64,000 nucleotides of DNA, from NCBI GenBank assembly GCA_022605425.2, contig CM061247.1, positions 979,501 through 1,043,500 on the forward strand, given 5' to 3'. Both the position numbers and the translations under genes were made by a program. Below the pieces are notes generated by a model. It was not told where the DNA came from. It ran no database searches and worked only from the letters and a program-made list of their open reading frames with translations. Position 1 is the stretch's first letter. Every line of letters starts with the position of its first letter. Source of the DNA: Hamiltosporidium tvaerminnensis. Its lineage: Eukaryota; Microsporidia; Dubosqiidae. Shown here piece by piece: positions 13,548-22,623 of this stretch.

Positions 13548-14140
13548 GTTCCTAATATCATTTCTATTGGTTTTAAATGTTTCTTTGATTTCAATATTCG
13601 TACTTTTTTAAAACCAAATGAATAAAATTAATAGTCCAACATAATTAATTATGGAACATCTTTTTTATAATCGATAATATAAGTCTTTCGGAAATTAACT
13701 TCAAAAATTCGATTTTTTTGTCGGTTTCAATAAATTTATGGAAAGAATGTTTAATTTTTTAATAAATCAAAAAAATAGCAAAATATTTACAAAATAATTA
13801 TAACAAACAAAAAAAGCAAGTGCACTCTCCAAAAAAAATGCTGAATCATTATTCATATAATATAATATTATTTTCCTTGAAAAAAAATTTTATGTTTTTT
13901 TTTAATTTTGAGAAAGCATATTAAGCGATTCGATTTTTTTTCAATAATGTTTCTAAAATGCATTTAGAATATTTTCTGTTGGTAGAAAGTATTTTTATTT
14001 ATAATCAATTTTTTTTGAATCCAAGTTGATATCTGATTTAAGTTTATCGATTATTTTGCGCATTTATACAATGGAATTTACTTCATATGATCATCGAGTT
14101 ATGGTTCAGTATATCTCTGTTTATTTTTACAATTATTCAC
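13548..14140. other. AT-rich intergenic DNA
   Basis: No gene seen. It separates the decayed minus-strand gene from the retrotransposon. Confidence 0.4.
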
Positions 14141-17100
14141 GATAGCATGATATATTTATATCTAAAGGATGATCCAGGCAGCCCAGGTATGCTATGACGA
14201 GGCAACACGCAAAAAAAAAAGCTTAGATCCGCTTGGAAGGAAAACATAGAAAGTAAAATTTCTAAGTTAGTACTTTCCAAAGATCTTCTCGAGAAGGCTC
14301 GTAAGCAGGAAAAGCTCTCCACTTCGGAAACGAAGAGCCTTAAGAAAATCATGCGAGAGTTTAATTTAAACCTGAGCAGCGTAACTAATCTTTCCGAGGC
14401 TTAAGTTAAGAAGAATGAGTCTTTGAATGTTTATAAAAAAAGTTACAATGCATGAAAATAGGAAGCGATTCCGAAAAGAGAATCGTATGTTTGAGATATT
14501 CCGAGGTCGATTTTATCGTGGGTTATCTGAGCGTGTGGAATCAGAGCATGTGGTTAGTCGTGATGAAATTTTGAGTTTTTGGTCTACAATGTGGAACGAA
14601 AATGATGACGCAGTCACGTATGATGATTATTTGATTCCATTTGTATCAGATAATCATCTGACCATGTTCCCTTCACTTCATGAATTTGTAAATATCATTA
14701 ATTGGCTCCCTAATTGGAAAGCTGCTGGAATTGATAATATTTACAATTTTTTCATTAAGAAACTTACAACTCTTCACAAATATATTTATGATATCGTGTA
14801 AGTTATATGTTCAGAAGGAACACCTCAAGATGATTGGTTTTACTGCGGGCTTACCTATTTGATACCCAAAGGAATTCCACAAAGAGGCTCTGACTACAGG
14901 CCAATGACTTGTATGTCCAACCTCTGCAAGTTAACACTAAGTTTGTAACGAAAGTCGTTCAACTTGAAGTGGAAAGGCGAGGGTTGCTTGCGGAGAACCA
15001 GTTGGGAGCAATTAGAGGTGTGCAGGGAGCAAAAGAGCATGCTCTACAGAATATTGCCCAGAATAAAGAGTACGGAAACAATCTTAAGGCAACATGGATT
15101 GATGTTAAAAAAGCTTATGATTCAATAGACCACGCTTATTTGACTCAATGCATTGAAAACCTTAATTTACCTGATTGGATCCTGAAATTTATTAAGATAA
15201 TTATATCAAAATGGAAATTTGAAATATCAGTAGGGCCTGAAAAAATCATGAGCAAGAAGATTGATAGAGGGATTCTTCAAGGAGATAGTCTGTCACCTTT
15301 GTTATTTGTGTTGTGTATGGATTCATTAAGCCGAAAGCTTAATGAAAAATACACAAAAGTGACAGTACAAACAGATGCAGAATCCCATTCTACTAATCAT
15401 CTCTTGTTTATTGATGATCTTAAGCTCCTTGCAAAAGACAGCTCCACATTGAATGCTATGACAGGCGAGGCAAAGGAATTTTTAGAGGTGATTGGCTTAG
15501 AGATTAACAAAGAGAAGTCAGCCACAAATGATACGTGTTTTAAAGATACTGCTACTCTTCTAGAAGGTCTTAGTGTTTACAAATATTTAGGAATAATAGA
15601 AGATAGCAGAGGAATCCCAACACGTAGCTCATTTGAAGAAGTACAGAGCAAACTTATATCAAGAGTTGAAAGACTTTGTCACACTAGATTAAATGCAAAA
15701 AATTTATTCTCTGCAATTAATCAACATGCGATATCGTTAATCAACTACCACATAGGAGTACTTCGACTTGAACCGGCTGACTTCTCTAAGTTAGATGAGG
15801 CAGTGCGTGCGGTGTTGGTGAAGAATAAGATACATCTCCGCCCAGGATGTAAAGAACGTTTATACCTTCCTAGAACAGAACTTGGTAGAGGCATCATAGT
15901 GTTGAATTGCGAAGCGAACATATGCTTCTGCAACTCTCGAATTGTCTGGAAAAAACTAAAGAAATATCCACTAGACGAGCAGCAATCTTCAAGGTGGAGA
16001 ATAATAATAAAACCCATCTTGCACTTATAAAAGGCTTCTTAAAAGTAAAGTACAGGTTGGTAGAAGAAGTCACTAAGAAAAGTTTAGAAGAAGCTCAACT
16101 TGCAAAACTATCTAACGAAATAGAAAAATGAAAACTTGATTCAAAGTTATATAATGCAAGGAAAAATGAGCTTGTAAGCTTATGCGACTCTTCAAGATGG
16201 TTAAAGAGAGGAAATATTAGGCCACGAAATGAAGCTGTGTTCTGCTATATCCAGGATAGAAATGTATTCTGGGGAGTAGATGGTGTGTGTCAACATTGCG
16301 GGAATTCTGGTAAGACTGTAGATTATCTAACAACTCGATGTGAAAAAATGCTAGGGAATTCCTACATTAAACGGCATAATGAAGTGTTTTGATACTTATA
16401 CTTACTTCTCCTAAATAGGTATAAGTTTAAGTCCTCAAAACGAATTAGGAGTCACTAAGTTAAGAAATTCTTGATAATGAGTATGCAGAGATAAGAGTGG
16501 GCACCAGAATAAAAACTGATGTTAAAATTCGGAATAACAGACCCGACATATTTATTTTAGATAAGAAGAAGAATAAGATAACACTCTTTGAGTAGGAATC
16601 CTTTCCCAAGATTCACTTCAAATAGTTGAAACTGAAAAACTTAGGAAGTATGACCTGCTAGCCAATGAGTTGGGCCTTATTTATAAGTGTAGTGTTGAGA
16701 TAATCCCTTATGTGATGACCTGGGACGGTATTGTGACAAAATACCATAAATCTCATCTTAAAAGACTAGAAATACCCATGAATGTAGAGGCATACATTCA
16801 GTCTATAGTACTTAAGAAAACAGTCGAAACAATTTCCTTTGATCGACGAAGAGGACTTGAGTCAGGACTAAATGCCGAAGAGAGCTTGGAGAGAGCGTCA
16901 ATGGGTGTTATTATGAGATCAGAGATGCATGAGGAACCAACACCCCCTTTAAAAGAAGCGAAAACAGAGGAAGATGGTGCAAAAAATTTTAAACCAAAAA
17001 ATAAAGCACCCTTTATTTTACAAGGAGGAACCACTTTAGAGGAACCGACCAATAACATAAATGAAGAGTCGGATTTGGAAGAAGAGATAGACGTGGTTGT

Positions 17101-17170
17101 TGAAATGATGGAAAGAATTGTATAAAATAGATAAATTTGTTAACCCAGAATTTTATTACCTAAAATTAAA
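14141..17170 (+). mobile_element. R4/Dong-like non-LTR retrotransposon, most complete copy
   Basis: About 3 kb, less AT-rich than its surroundings. In order it carries a charged N-terminal region (from ~14190), a reverse transcriptase, a Cys/His zinc knuckle and a C-terminal restriction-like endonuclease, the layout of the R2/R4 group that nicks its target with a PD-(D/E)XK-type enzyme. The conserved C-terminal region downstream of the endonuclease fits the R4/Dong clade. The 5' end is not sharply defined; the 3' end is placed at ~17170 because a decayed copy at 30337 stays similar to about that point. Three other decayed fragments of this family lie in the window. Confidence 0.75.
14190..17125 (+). 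pseudogene. Broken reverse transcriptase/endonuclease ORF of the R4-like element
   Basis: The single ORF expected of this class is split. Segments: ~14190-14403 (Lys/Glu-rich, ends at TAA); 14427-14801 with 'WLPNWKAAGIDN', the start of the RT; the same frame continues past a TAA to ~14940, then shifts; 14909-16030 has RT motif A ('TWIDVKKAYDS'), motif B ('GILQGDSLSPLLF') and motif C with the catalytic Asp pair ('FIDDLKLL', Asp codons 15413-15418). Around 15905 the frame shifts to 15907-16131. A TGA then interrupts a zinc-knuckle segment (Cys codons at 16288 and 16297) and an endonuclease segment ('RPDIFILDKKKN', near 16545) before the final intact stretch 16670-17125. At least two frameshifts and several stops make it inactive as sequenced. 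Confidence 0.75.
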
Positions 17171-17376
17171 ATTAAATTGCTCATAAATACTTAAATTTTT
17201 TTAAGAAATATTTCTCCGAAATTTTTCGAAATAATTTACAAGATTTTTTCTATGAAAACAAGCAGTAATTTTATACTTTTTTATAAATATTAAGTTAAAA
17301 TTATGATGTTTTGATTTTTATTTTACGAAATATCAGTTACAGGAATCCTTAAATTGATAATATAATTAAAAATTAA

Positions 17377-20298
17377 TTAGTTTGAGATATATTCTTTAAA
17401 ATCTAATATGACTGGCATACCATAAATTACCAAAGAGGCGCCATTAAGATATTTAAGTTTCATATTTTTTTTGCTTTTTTGCACAAAAGCGGCCAAGTCT
17501 AGGGTTTCATTCTTAAAAATATTATCTAAAAATTCCAAGCTAAATCTATCGATATCTTTATCAGTGACATCCCAAAGACAGCCTAAAATTGTTGAGAATT
17601 TCTTTAAATATTTATAAATTATACCATTTCTTTTGAAATTATCTACACAAAGCACTTTTGCACTCGAACAACCGAAAAGAAGCATTATTTTGTCATTTTC
17701 ACTTCGAACTGGTGATTTTATTGTGCCATAATTTGATGATAAAACTTTAACTTTGTTGAGATTTCTATTTGTGATTTCAGATTCGAAATATTCATGATTT
17801 TCCTCCGTTTTTTCAGAATATCTGTATATTTCTTTAGATTTAGAAATATACTGTTTCTCTTTCAAATACGGTTTGAAATATCTTTCTCCATTTCCATGCC
17901 CAAAATATAAGAAAAGGTCTTTTTGTAAGATTTCTCTTATAATTTCAAAATCAATGGGTTTTCCTTCAATTCCTTCTGTAAAATTAAGTGTTTCTAAAAA
18001 CGGCTTTATTGTAGATCGAGTATCAGGCAGATTATTTTCAGGATCCAAGACATAAAAAATATTTTGAAGGATTTTTTTAGATTCAAAAAATAGTCGTTGA
18101 AATAAAAATTCTACAGACGGAATTCTATAAACAGAAACATTTTCAAAAATTTTCATCGATTCGAATGGAAAAAATGTCGTTGATTCATCTAAAATGATTA
18201 TATTTATATTTTTTGTATTTAAATACTCTTTGAGCTCCGAATTTACAGCAAAAATAATATCTCTTAATTCCTTATCCAGCTTGTATCTAATATCCCACCA
18301 AGTTTTTTTATCTGTCGCACTTTCTACTTTCATTTTCAAAGTCTCTCTTGAAGTGCTCAGAACTTTGTTAAGTTTGTTTTTTAAAGATTTTAAATCGATT
18401 TTAGTTTTCTGTGTTTTACATTCAAAAATATTTTTATCAAAAAAATAAAAATTTATACAAAGAATGTCGTTTAAGGAATAGAATGAAAACAAACCGACGT
18501 GCGAAAATCTTTTATAAAAAATTTCAAATTTCCTATAAAAATCATTCGAATTGCAAAAACTTTTAAAAAATGAATTTCCGAGTTTTTCATTCGAAAATTT
18601 TGAATTTCCATAAATTCTACGTTCCAAATCAAGATTACCGGCAGCGCCACAGTTATTTCCCAATTTATTTGATTTGGAATTTTCAAAGTTTTCTTTTCTC
18701 AGATTTTTAAAGGAATCTTCTTCAGAAAACTCAAAAAGTCTTAATTCTCTAATTTCATCAATAATTTCATTTAAAACAGAATTAAACAAAATTCGGTTGT
18801 TCAAATTTTTTTTCTTTTCATTAAAAAAAGTTTTATCATTTTTGAATTGAATATCACGTTTAAATAAATCCAATGAAATATTAGGACTGACGCCGTAAAT
18901 ATTAGCAAATCTTTCAACAAATAATTTTCTATTTATAAAATTAAATTTATATTTATTCAATCCATATTCCTCTATTAAATCCAAACTTTTATCTAAATAA
19001 TAAACTGATTCAAAATATTCCGCCAAATAAAAATGTGACAAGGCAATCAAATTATAAACATGTAAATAAATTTCTATAAAAATATTTTTAAAATTATTTT
19101 TTCTTAAAATCAATAAAACTTTTCTCAAAAGATTTTTACTTTCCAAATAATTTTCTTCAAGAATAAATATTAATGAATTTAAAAAAAGAATTTCAATATT
19201 AATTAAATTAAAATTTGTATTTTTTGTTGTATTTTTTATAATTTTCTTCAAATAATGCAACAATATTTTTAATTCTATTAAATTACATTTTTTAGCTTTT
19301 AATTGTAAAAAAGCTTTTTGAATTATTTCTGAGTATTCGTTTCTACATTCATTATATTTTTCTTTGTACAGAAATAAAGATTTACTTTCGTTTAAATTAT
19401 TTTGATTGCCAAAAAATGGATTCCAAAAATAATCTTCATCAAAAAAACTTAAACTCCAAATATCTGTTGAAATTATATGTTTAATGAAAACATATTCTTC
19501 ATCTTCAAAAATATTTTTAAAAAAATTGCTTTCTAATTTTAATTCCTTCAAAAAATAAAAATATTTCCTTAAAAATATTTTTTCTTCAACTGAAACCTCA
19601 CTAAATTTTACTTCTTCCGCAAAAATTTCATTTTTATTAAAATTTAGGTTTTTAAAGTTTTTTATTTCAAATAATTTTCTAGAAATATTTAATTTAAACC
19701 CACTGCTATTAGTCAACATCTCTTTATCAATGAATTTAATTTCATTATTTTCTCTATGTTCATTTAAATTTTTCAATTTTTTATTATTTTTACTTTTTTC
19801 TTTTTCTAAAATTTTATAAACTTTTTTTTGAAATATTTCACTCGTAAATAAAATATTTGACAAAATAAAATTTAAATTTGTTTCACAAAATTTATTTTTC
19901 AATTTAATAATTTCTATCGATATTTTTATTTCAAAATATTCTTTTGTTTCATTAAATTCTAAACTTTTAGATTTTTCTAAAATTTCTTTAAAAATACTAA
20001 ATTTTGTATTTTCATCGGTACATTTCTCATACAAAGAAATCAAAACTTTATACAGAGAATACAAAGGAATTCTCAATTTATCTTCATAAATGTACAAACA
20101 TTTAACTATTTCTAACCCAAGACTTATGTATAAATTATAATCATCTTCATTAAATTTCTTTCTTAATATCTCATTTAAAATATTTATGCCATAATTTCCA
20201 CGTTTTTTTACACTTAAAATTGTCGGTTTTCTTTTTCCAGTATATTTTACCATATTTAAAACCATTGATCTATATTTTTCAAATACCTCGTTTTTCAT
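17377..20298 (-). CDS. ESP1: Separase (cohesin-cleaving cysteine protease)
   Basis: 973 codons. The C-terminal third is a clear peptidase C50 domain: the catalytic His is H801 in 'YFGHGNG' and the catalytic Cys is C877 in 'LLFGCSSAKV', followed by the family signature 'LGCLWDVTDKDIDRF'. Separase cleaves the kleisin subunit of cohesin at anaphase onset to release sister chromatids and is normally held inactive by securin. The N-terminal ~650 residues are helical, Lys/Asn/Phe-rich and poorly conserved, as in other separases, but much shorter: yeast and animal separases run to 1600-2200 residues, so this is a reduced version. The start codon lies 12 bases after a CCC motif. It is the first of three minus-strand core genes (with 22624-24111 and 24609-25916), split from the others by a mariner insertion. 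Confidence 0.92.
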   Translation of the reverse strand: MKNEVFEKYRSMVLNMVKYTGKRKPTILSVKKRGNYGINILNEILRKKFNEDDYNLYISLGLEIVKCLYIYEDKLRIPLYSLYKVLISLYEKCTDENTKFSIFKEILEKSKSLEFNETKEYFEIKISIEIIKLKNKFCETNLNFILSNILFTSEIFQKKVYKILEKEKSKNNKKLKNLNEHRENNEIKFIDKEMLTNSSGFKLNISRKLFEIKNFKNLNFNKNEIFAEEVKFSEVSVEEKIFLRKYFYFLKELKLESNFFKNIFEDEEYVFIKHIISTDIWSLSFFDEDYFWNPFFGNQNNLNESKSLFLYKEKYNECRNEYSEIIQKAFLQLKAKKCNLIELKILLHYLKKIIKNTTKNTNFNLINIEILFLNSLIFILEENYLESKNLLRKVLLILRKNNFKNIFIEIYLHVYNLIALSHFYLAEYFESVYYLDKSLDLIEEYGLNKYKFNFINRKLFVERFANIYGVSPNISLDLFKRDIQFKNDKTFFNEKKKNLNNRILFNSVLNEIIDEIRELRLFEFSEEDSFKNLRKENFENSKSNKLGNNCGAAGNLDLERRIYGNSKFSNEKLGNSFFKSFCNSNDFYRKFEIFYKRFSHVGLFSFYSLNDILCINFYFFDKNIFECKTQKTKIDLKSLKNKLNKVLSTSRETLKMKVESATDKKTWWDIRYKLDKELRDIIFAVNSELKEYLNTKNINIIILDESTTFFPFESMKIFENVSVYRIPSVEFLFQRLFFESKKILQNIFYVLDPENNLPDTRSTIKPFLETLNFTEGIEGKPIDFEIIREILQKDLFLYFGHGNGERYFKPYLKEKQYISKSKEIYRYSEKTEENHEYFESEITNRNLNKVKVLSSNYGTIKSPVRSENDKIMLLFGCSSAKVLCVDNFKRNGIIYKYLKKFSTILGCLWDVTDKDIDRFSLEFLDNIFKNETLDLAAFVQKSKKNMKLKYLNGASLVIYGMPVILDFKEYISN

Positions 20299-20309
20299 AC
20301 AATATAAGA

Positions 20310-20312
20310 GGG
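20310..20312 (-). promoter_or_regulatory. CCC motif before separase
   Basis: On the minus strand 'taccctcttatattgt' precedes the ATG at 20298, with CCC about 12 bases upstream. This is the microsporidian-type start-proximal motif. Confidence 0.5.
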
Positions 20313-20476
20313 TATTACTTATAAATATAATAAGTTACCACCTTTCCAACGAAAAAACCTTTGAATTAAAAAATAAAAAAATTTTAATTAAATACATCTT
20401 TAAACAAAAATTTAGAATTTATAAGAAATAAGTCTTTTAATAAAAAATAGAGAATAGAATACAAAATTAAAAGATA

Positions 20477-20507
20477 CTCCCTCTGTCCGGAAATATGGTA
20501 TACATTT
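20477..20507 (+). repeat. Left terminal inverted repeat of the mariner element
   Basis: Begins ctccctctgtccgg and runs to 'ggtatacattt'. It is identical to the reverse complement of 22203-22233. Confidence 0.9.
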
Positions 20508-20698
20508 CAAAAAAAACCGTAGATTATCGTGAATACAAAAAATAAATAGGCAACCGTCATGACTTTGTCATAGTAAATATTCATGACAATATAACCTAAA
20601 ATTTTTAACTTTAGTAATATCATTCTTAGTTAAAAAGTTACCGCTCAAACATCAGTGTTTCTTAAGGTAAAAAAAATTAGTGCCGCTGCAAGACGAAT

Positions 20699-21943
20699 AT
20701 GGAAAATGTGGAAGAAAATTTGTTAAATTCAGAAAAAAGAGATTCAAAATATAAACAGTTAACTAAAGAACAACGTCAAGGTATTTTAGAAAAATTATTA
20801 CAGCAGATGAAGGAGAATAAGTTAAAACGCGGTGCCATCAACGAAGTTTCTTCTGCCTTTCAAGTTTCCCGGCTAACCGTTAGCAGAATTTGGCATGCAG
20901 CACAAACTCAATACAGAAAAGGCAAGATATGTGCCGATGTTTCTTCAAAAAAGAAAAAAAGATGCGGAAGAAAACCTAAAGAATATTCGAACAATTTGGC
21001 GCAAATAAGGAATACACCATTAAATCGTCGAGGAACGCTCCGCAGTCTTTCCTTTGCAATTGATATTCCAAAATCAACTTTGTTTGATATATTCAAGTCG
21101 GGAAAGTATATCAAGAGAATATCTTCTACAGTTAAACCAACTTTAACAGATAAAAATAAAATGGACAGATTGAAATTTTGCTTGTCTAAAGTAAATCTTG
21201 CTAATAATGGAGATTTGCTTTTTGATGATTTGTACGACTACGTTCACATTGATGAAAAGTGGTTTTATCTAACTAAAGTTAAGCGCTCTTATTACTTAAT
21301 GTTAAACGAAGAAAACCCGGAGAGAAACTGCAAAAGTAAGCGATTTATTACGAAAATAATGTTCATGGCTGCAGTAGCTCGACCACGCTATGATGCACAT
21401 CGAAAGCTTTATTTTGATGGGAAAATTGGAATATGGCCATTTGTTTATCAAGAACCAGCTCAAAGAAATTCTAAGAATAGGGCTAAAGGGACAATGATAA
21501 CAAAAAATGTGGAATCTGTTACAGCAGTACATTGCAAAAACATGATCATTGATAATGTAATTCCCGCAATTAAATCTAAATTTCCGCCAGCATACAAAAA
21601 GAAAACAATTTACGTACAACAAGACAATGCAAAACCCCATTTTTCCGATAATGATGCAGATATTGTCGCTCTTGGTTCTGCTGATGACTAAAATATTAAA
21701 TTTAAGGCGCAACCGGCAAATAGCCCCGATTTAAATGTTCTTGATTTAGGTTTTTTCAACTCCATACAATCGCTGCAACATGAAGCTTCGCCACACACAA
21801 TTGACGAATTAATAAATTGTGTTCAAGATGCATTTCATCAATTAGAAGCTAATACTCTCGATAACGTTTTTACAACATTGCAAGCATGTATGGAGTCAAT
21901 TATGTTAGCAGATGGAGAGGATGCTATAAAATACCTCATTTAA
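20699..21943 (+). pseudogene. Mariner transposase with one in-frame stop
   Basis: An ATG-started frame of 414 codons is interrupted only by a TAA at 21689-21691 and otherwise stays in frame to the TAA at 21941. An N-terminal helix-turn-helix region (about residues 20-110, with 'FQVSRLTVSRIWHAAQ') precedes a DDD catalytic domain: first Asp in 'YVHIDEKWFYL', second in 'YVQQDNAKPH', third in 'QPANSPDLNVLDLGFF'. The phrase 'MFMAAVARPR' and the third-Asp block are typical of the plant/stramenopile mariner-like branch rather than animal mariners. The stop falls between the second and third Asp, so the product as sequenced lacks the last catalytic residue. A sequencing error at that codon is possible. 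Confidence 0.88.
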
Positions 21944-22167
21944 GTAAAGGAAAACTTCGTCGCGAAGGTCGACTGCTAGAAAAATATGTAGGTTCGAAAG
22001 AATCATACGTTAAAGCCAAATCAAATTTCGAGTGAACTTATTAATTTTAATATGTATTTTTTTAAATTTTATTTAATATTTACATTAATATTTATTAAAA
22101 TGTTCGAAATAAAGGTAATATAATAAACTTGTCATGTACATTTTTTGATTTATTTTATTTTTTCGCA

Positions 22168-22191
22168 AATGTATACCATATTTCCGGACAA
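22168..22191 (-). repeat. Extra internal copy of the inner terminal repeat
   Basis: 'aaatgtataccatatttccggac' just inside the right end repeats the inner ~23 bp of the inverted repeat at 22203-22233. The right end thus has two tandem transposase-site-like sequences; I see no matching duplicate at the left end. Confidence 0.75.
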
Positions 22192-22202
22192 AAAAATCGC
22201 TA

Positions 22203-22233
22203 AAATGTATACCATATTTCCGGACAGAGGGAG
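22203..22233 (-). repeat. Right terminal inverted repeat of the mariner element
   Basis: Reverse complement of the left end, ending 'ccggacagagggag' before the flanking TA. Confidence 0.9.
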
Positions 22234-22235
22234 TA

Positions 22236-22620
22236 GAATATAATTATAGAGAATAGAAATATAGAATACCAAATTGAAATATAGAATACCAAATTGAAAT
22301 AGAGAATACAAAATTAAAATAGAGAATACAAAATTAAAATAGAGAATATAATTAAGAAATGGAAAATAATTATAGAGAATAAAAAATAAATAAAAAAATA
22401 CTAAATTGAGAATACAAAATTAAAAATATAAAATAATTATAGAGAATGTAATAAAGAAATACAAAATAAATAGAAAATATAAATTGAAGTACAAAATAGA
22501 GAATACAAAATAACAACCAAAGAAGAAGTACAAAATACAAACAAATAATTTAATGAAATTCAAATAAGAAATTAGAAGTACTAAAGTAATAAAAAATAAA
22601 ATACAAAGAAGTAAAAATTA
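22236..22620. repeat. 20-bp AT-rich tandem array
   Basis: Degenerate units such as 'atagaataccaaattgaaat' (twice) and 'agagaatacaaaattaaaat' (twice) from ~22260, fading into variants up to ~22560. Similar units lie left of the mariner element (20445-20474), so the element inserted into this array. The array fills the space between separase and the U2AF-like gene. Confidence 0.75.
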
Positions 22621-22623
22621 AAT

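Larger units (their letters stand above)
20477..22233 (+). mobile_element. Mariner-family transposon with plant-type inverted repeats
   Basis: A 1757-bp element flanked by TA on both sides (20475-20476 and 22234-22235), the mariner target duplication. Its ends are a perfect inverted repeat of about 31 bp that begins CTCCCTCTGTCC, like the termini of plant mariner-like elements and Stowaway MITEs. It carries one transposase gene. It sits 177 bp upstream of separase, inside an AT-rich 20-bp tandem array that continues on both sides. The perfect ends and single stop in the transposase suggest recent insertion. Confidence 0.9.

Noticed and set aside
15745-16017. 90-codon minus-strand frame inside the retrotransposon
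   Set aside because: Antisense shadow of the conserved reverse-transcriptase reading frame.
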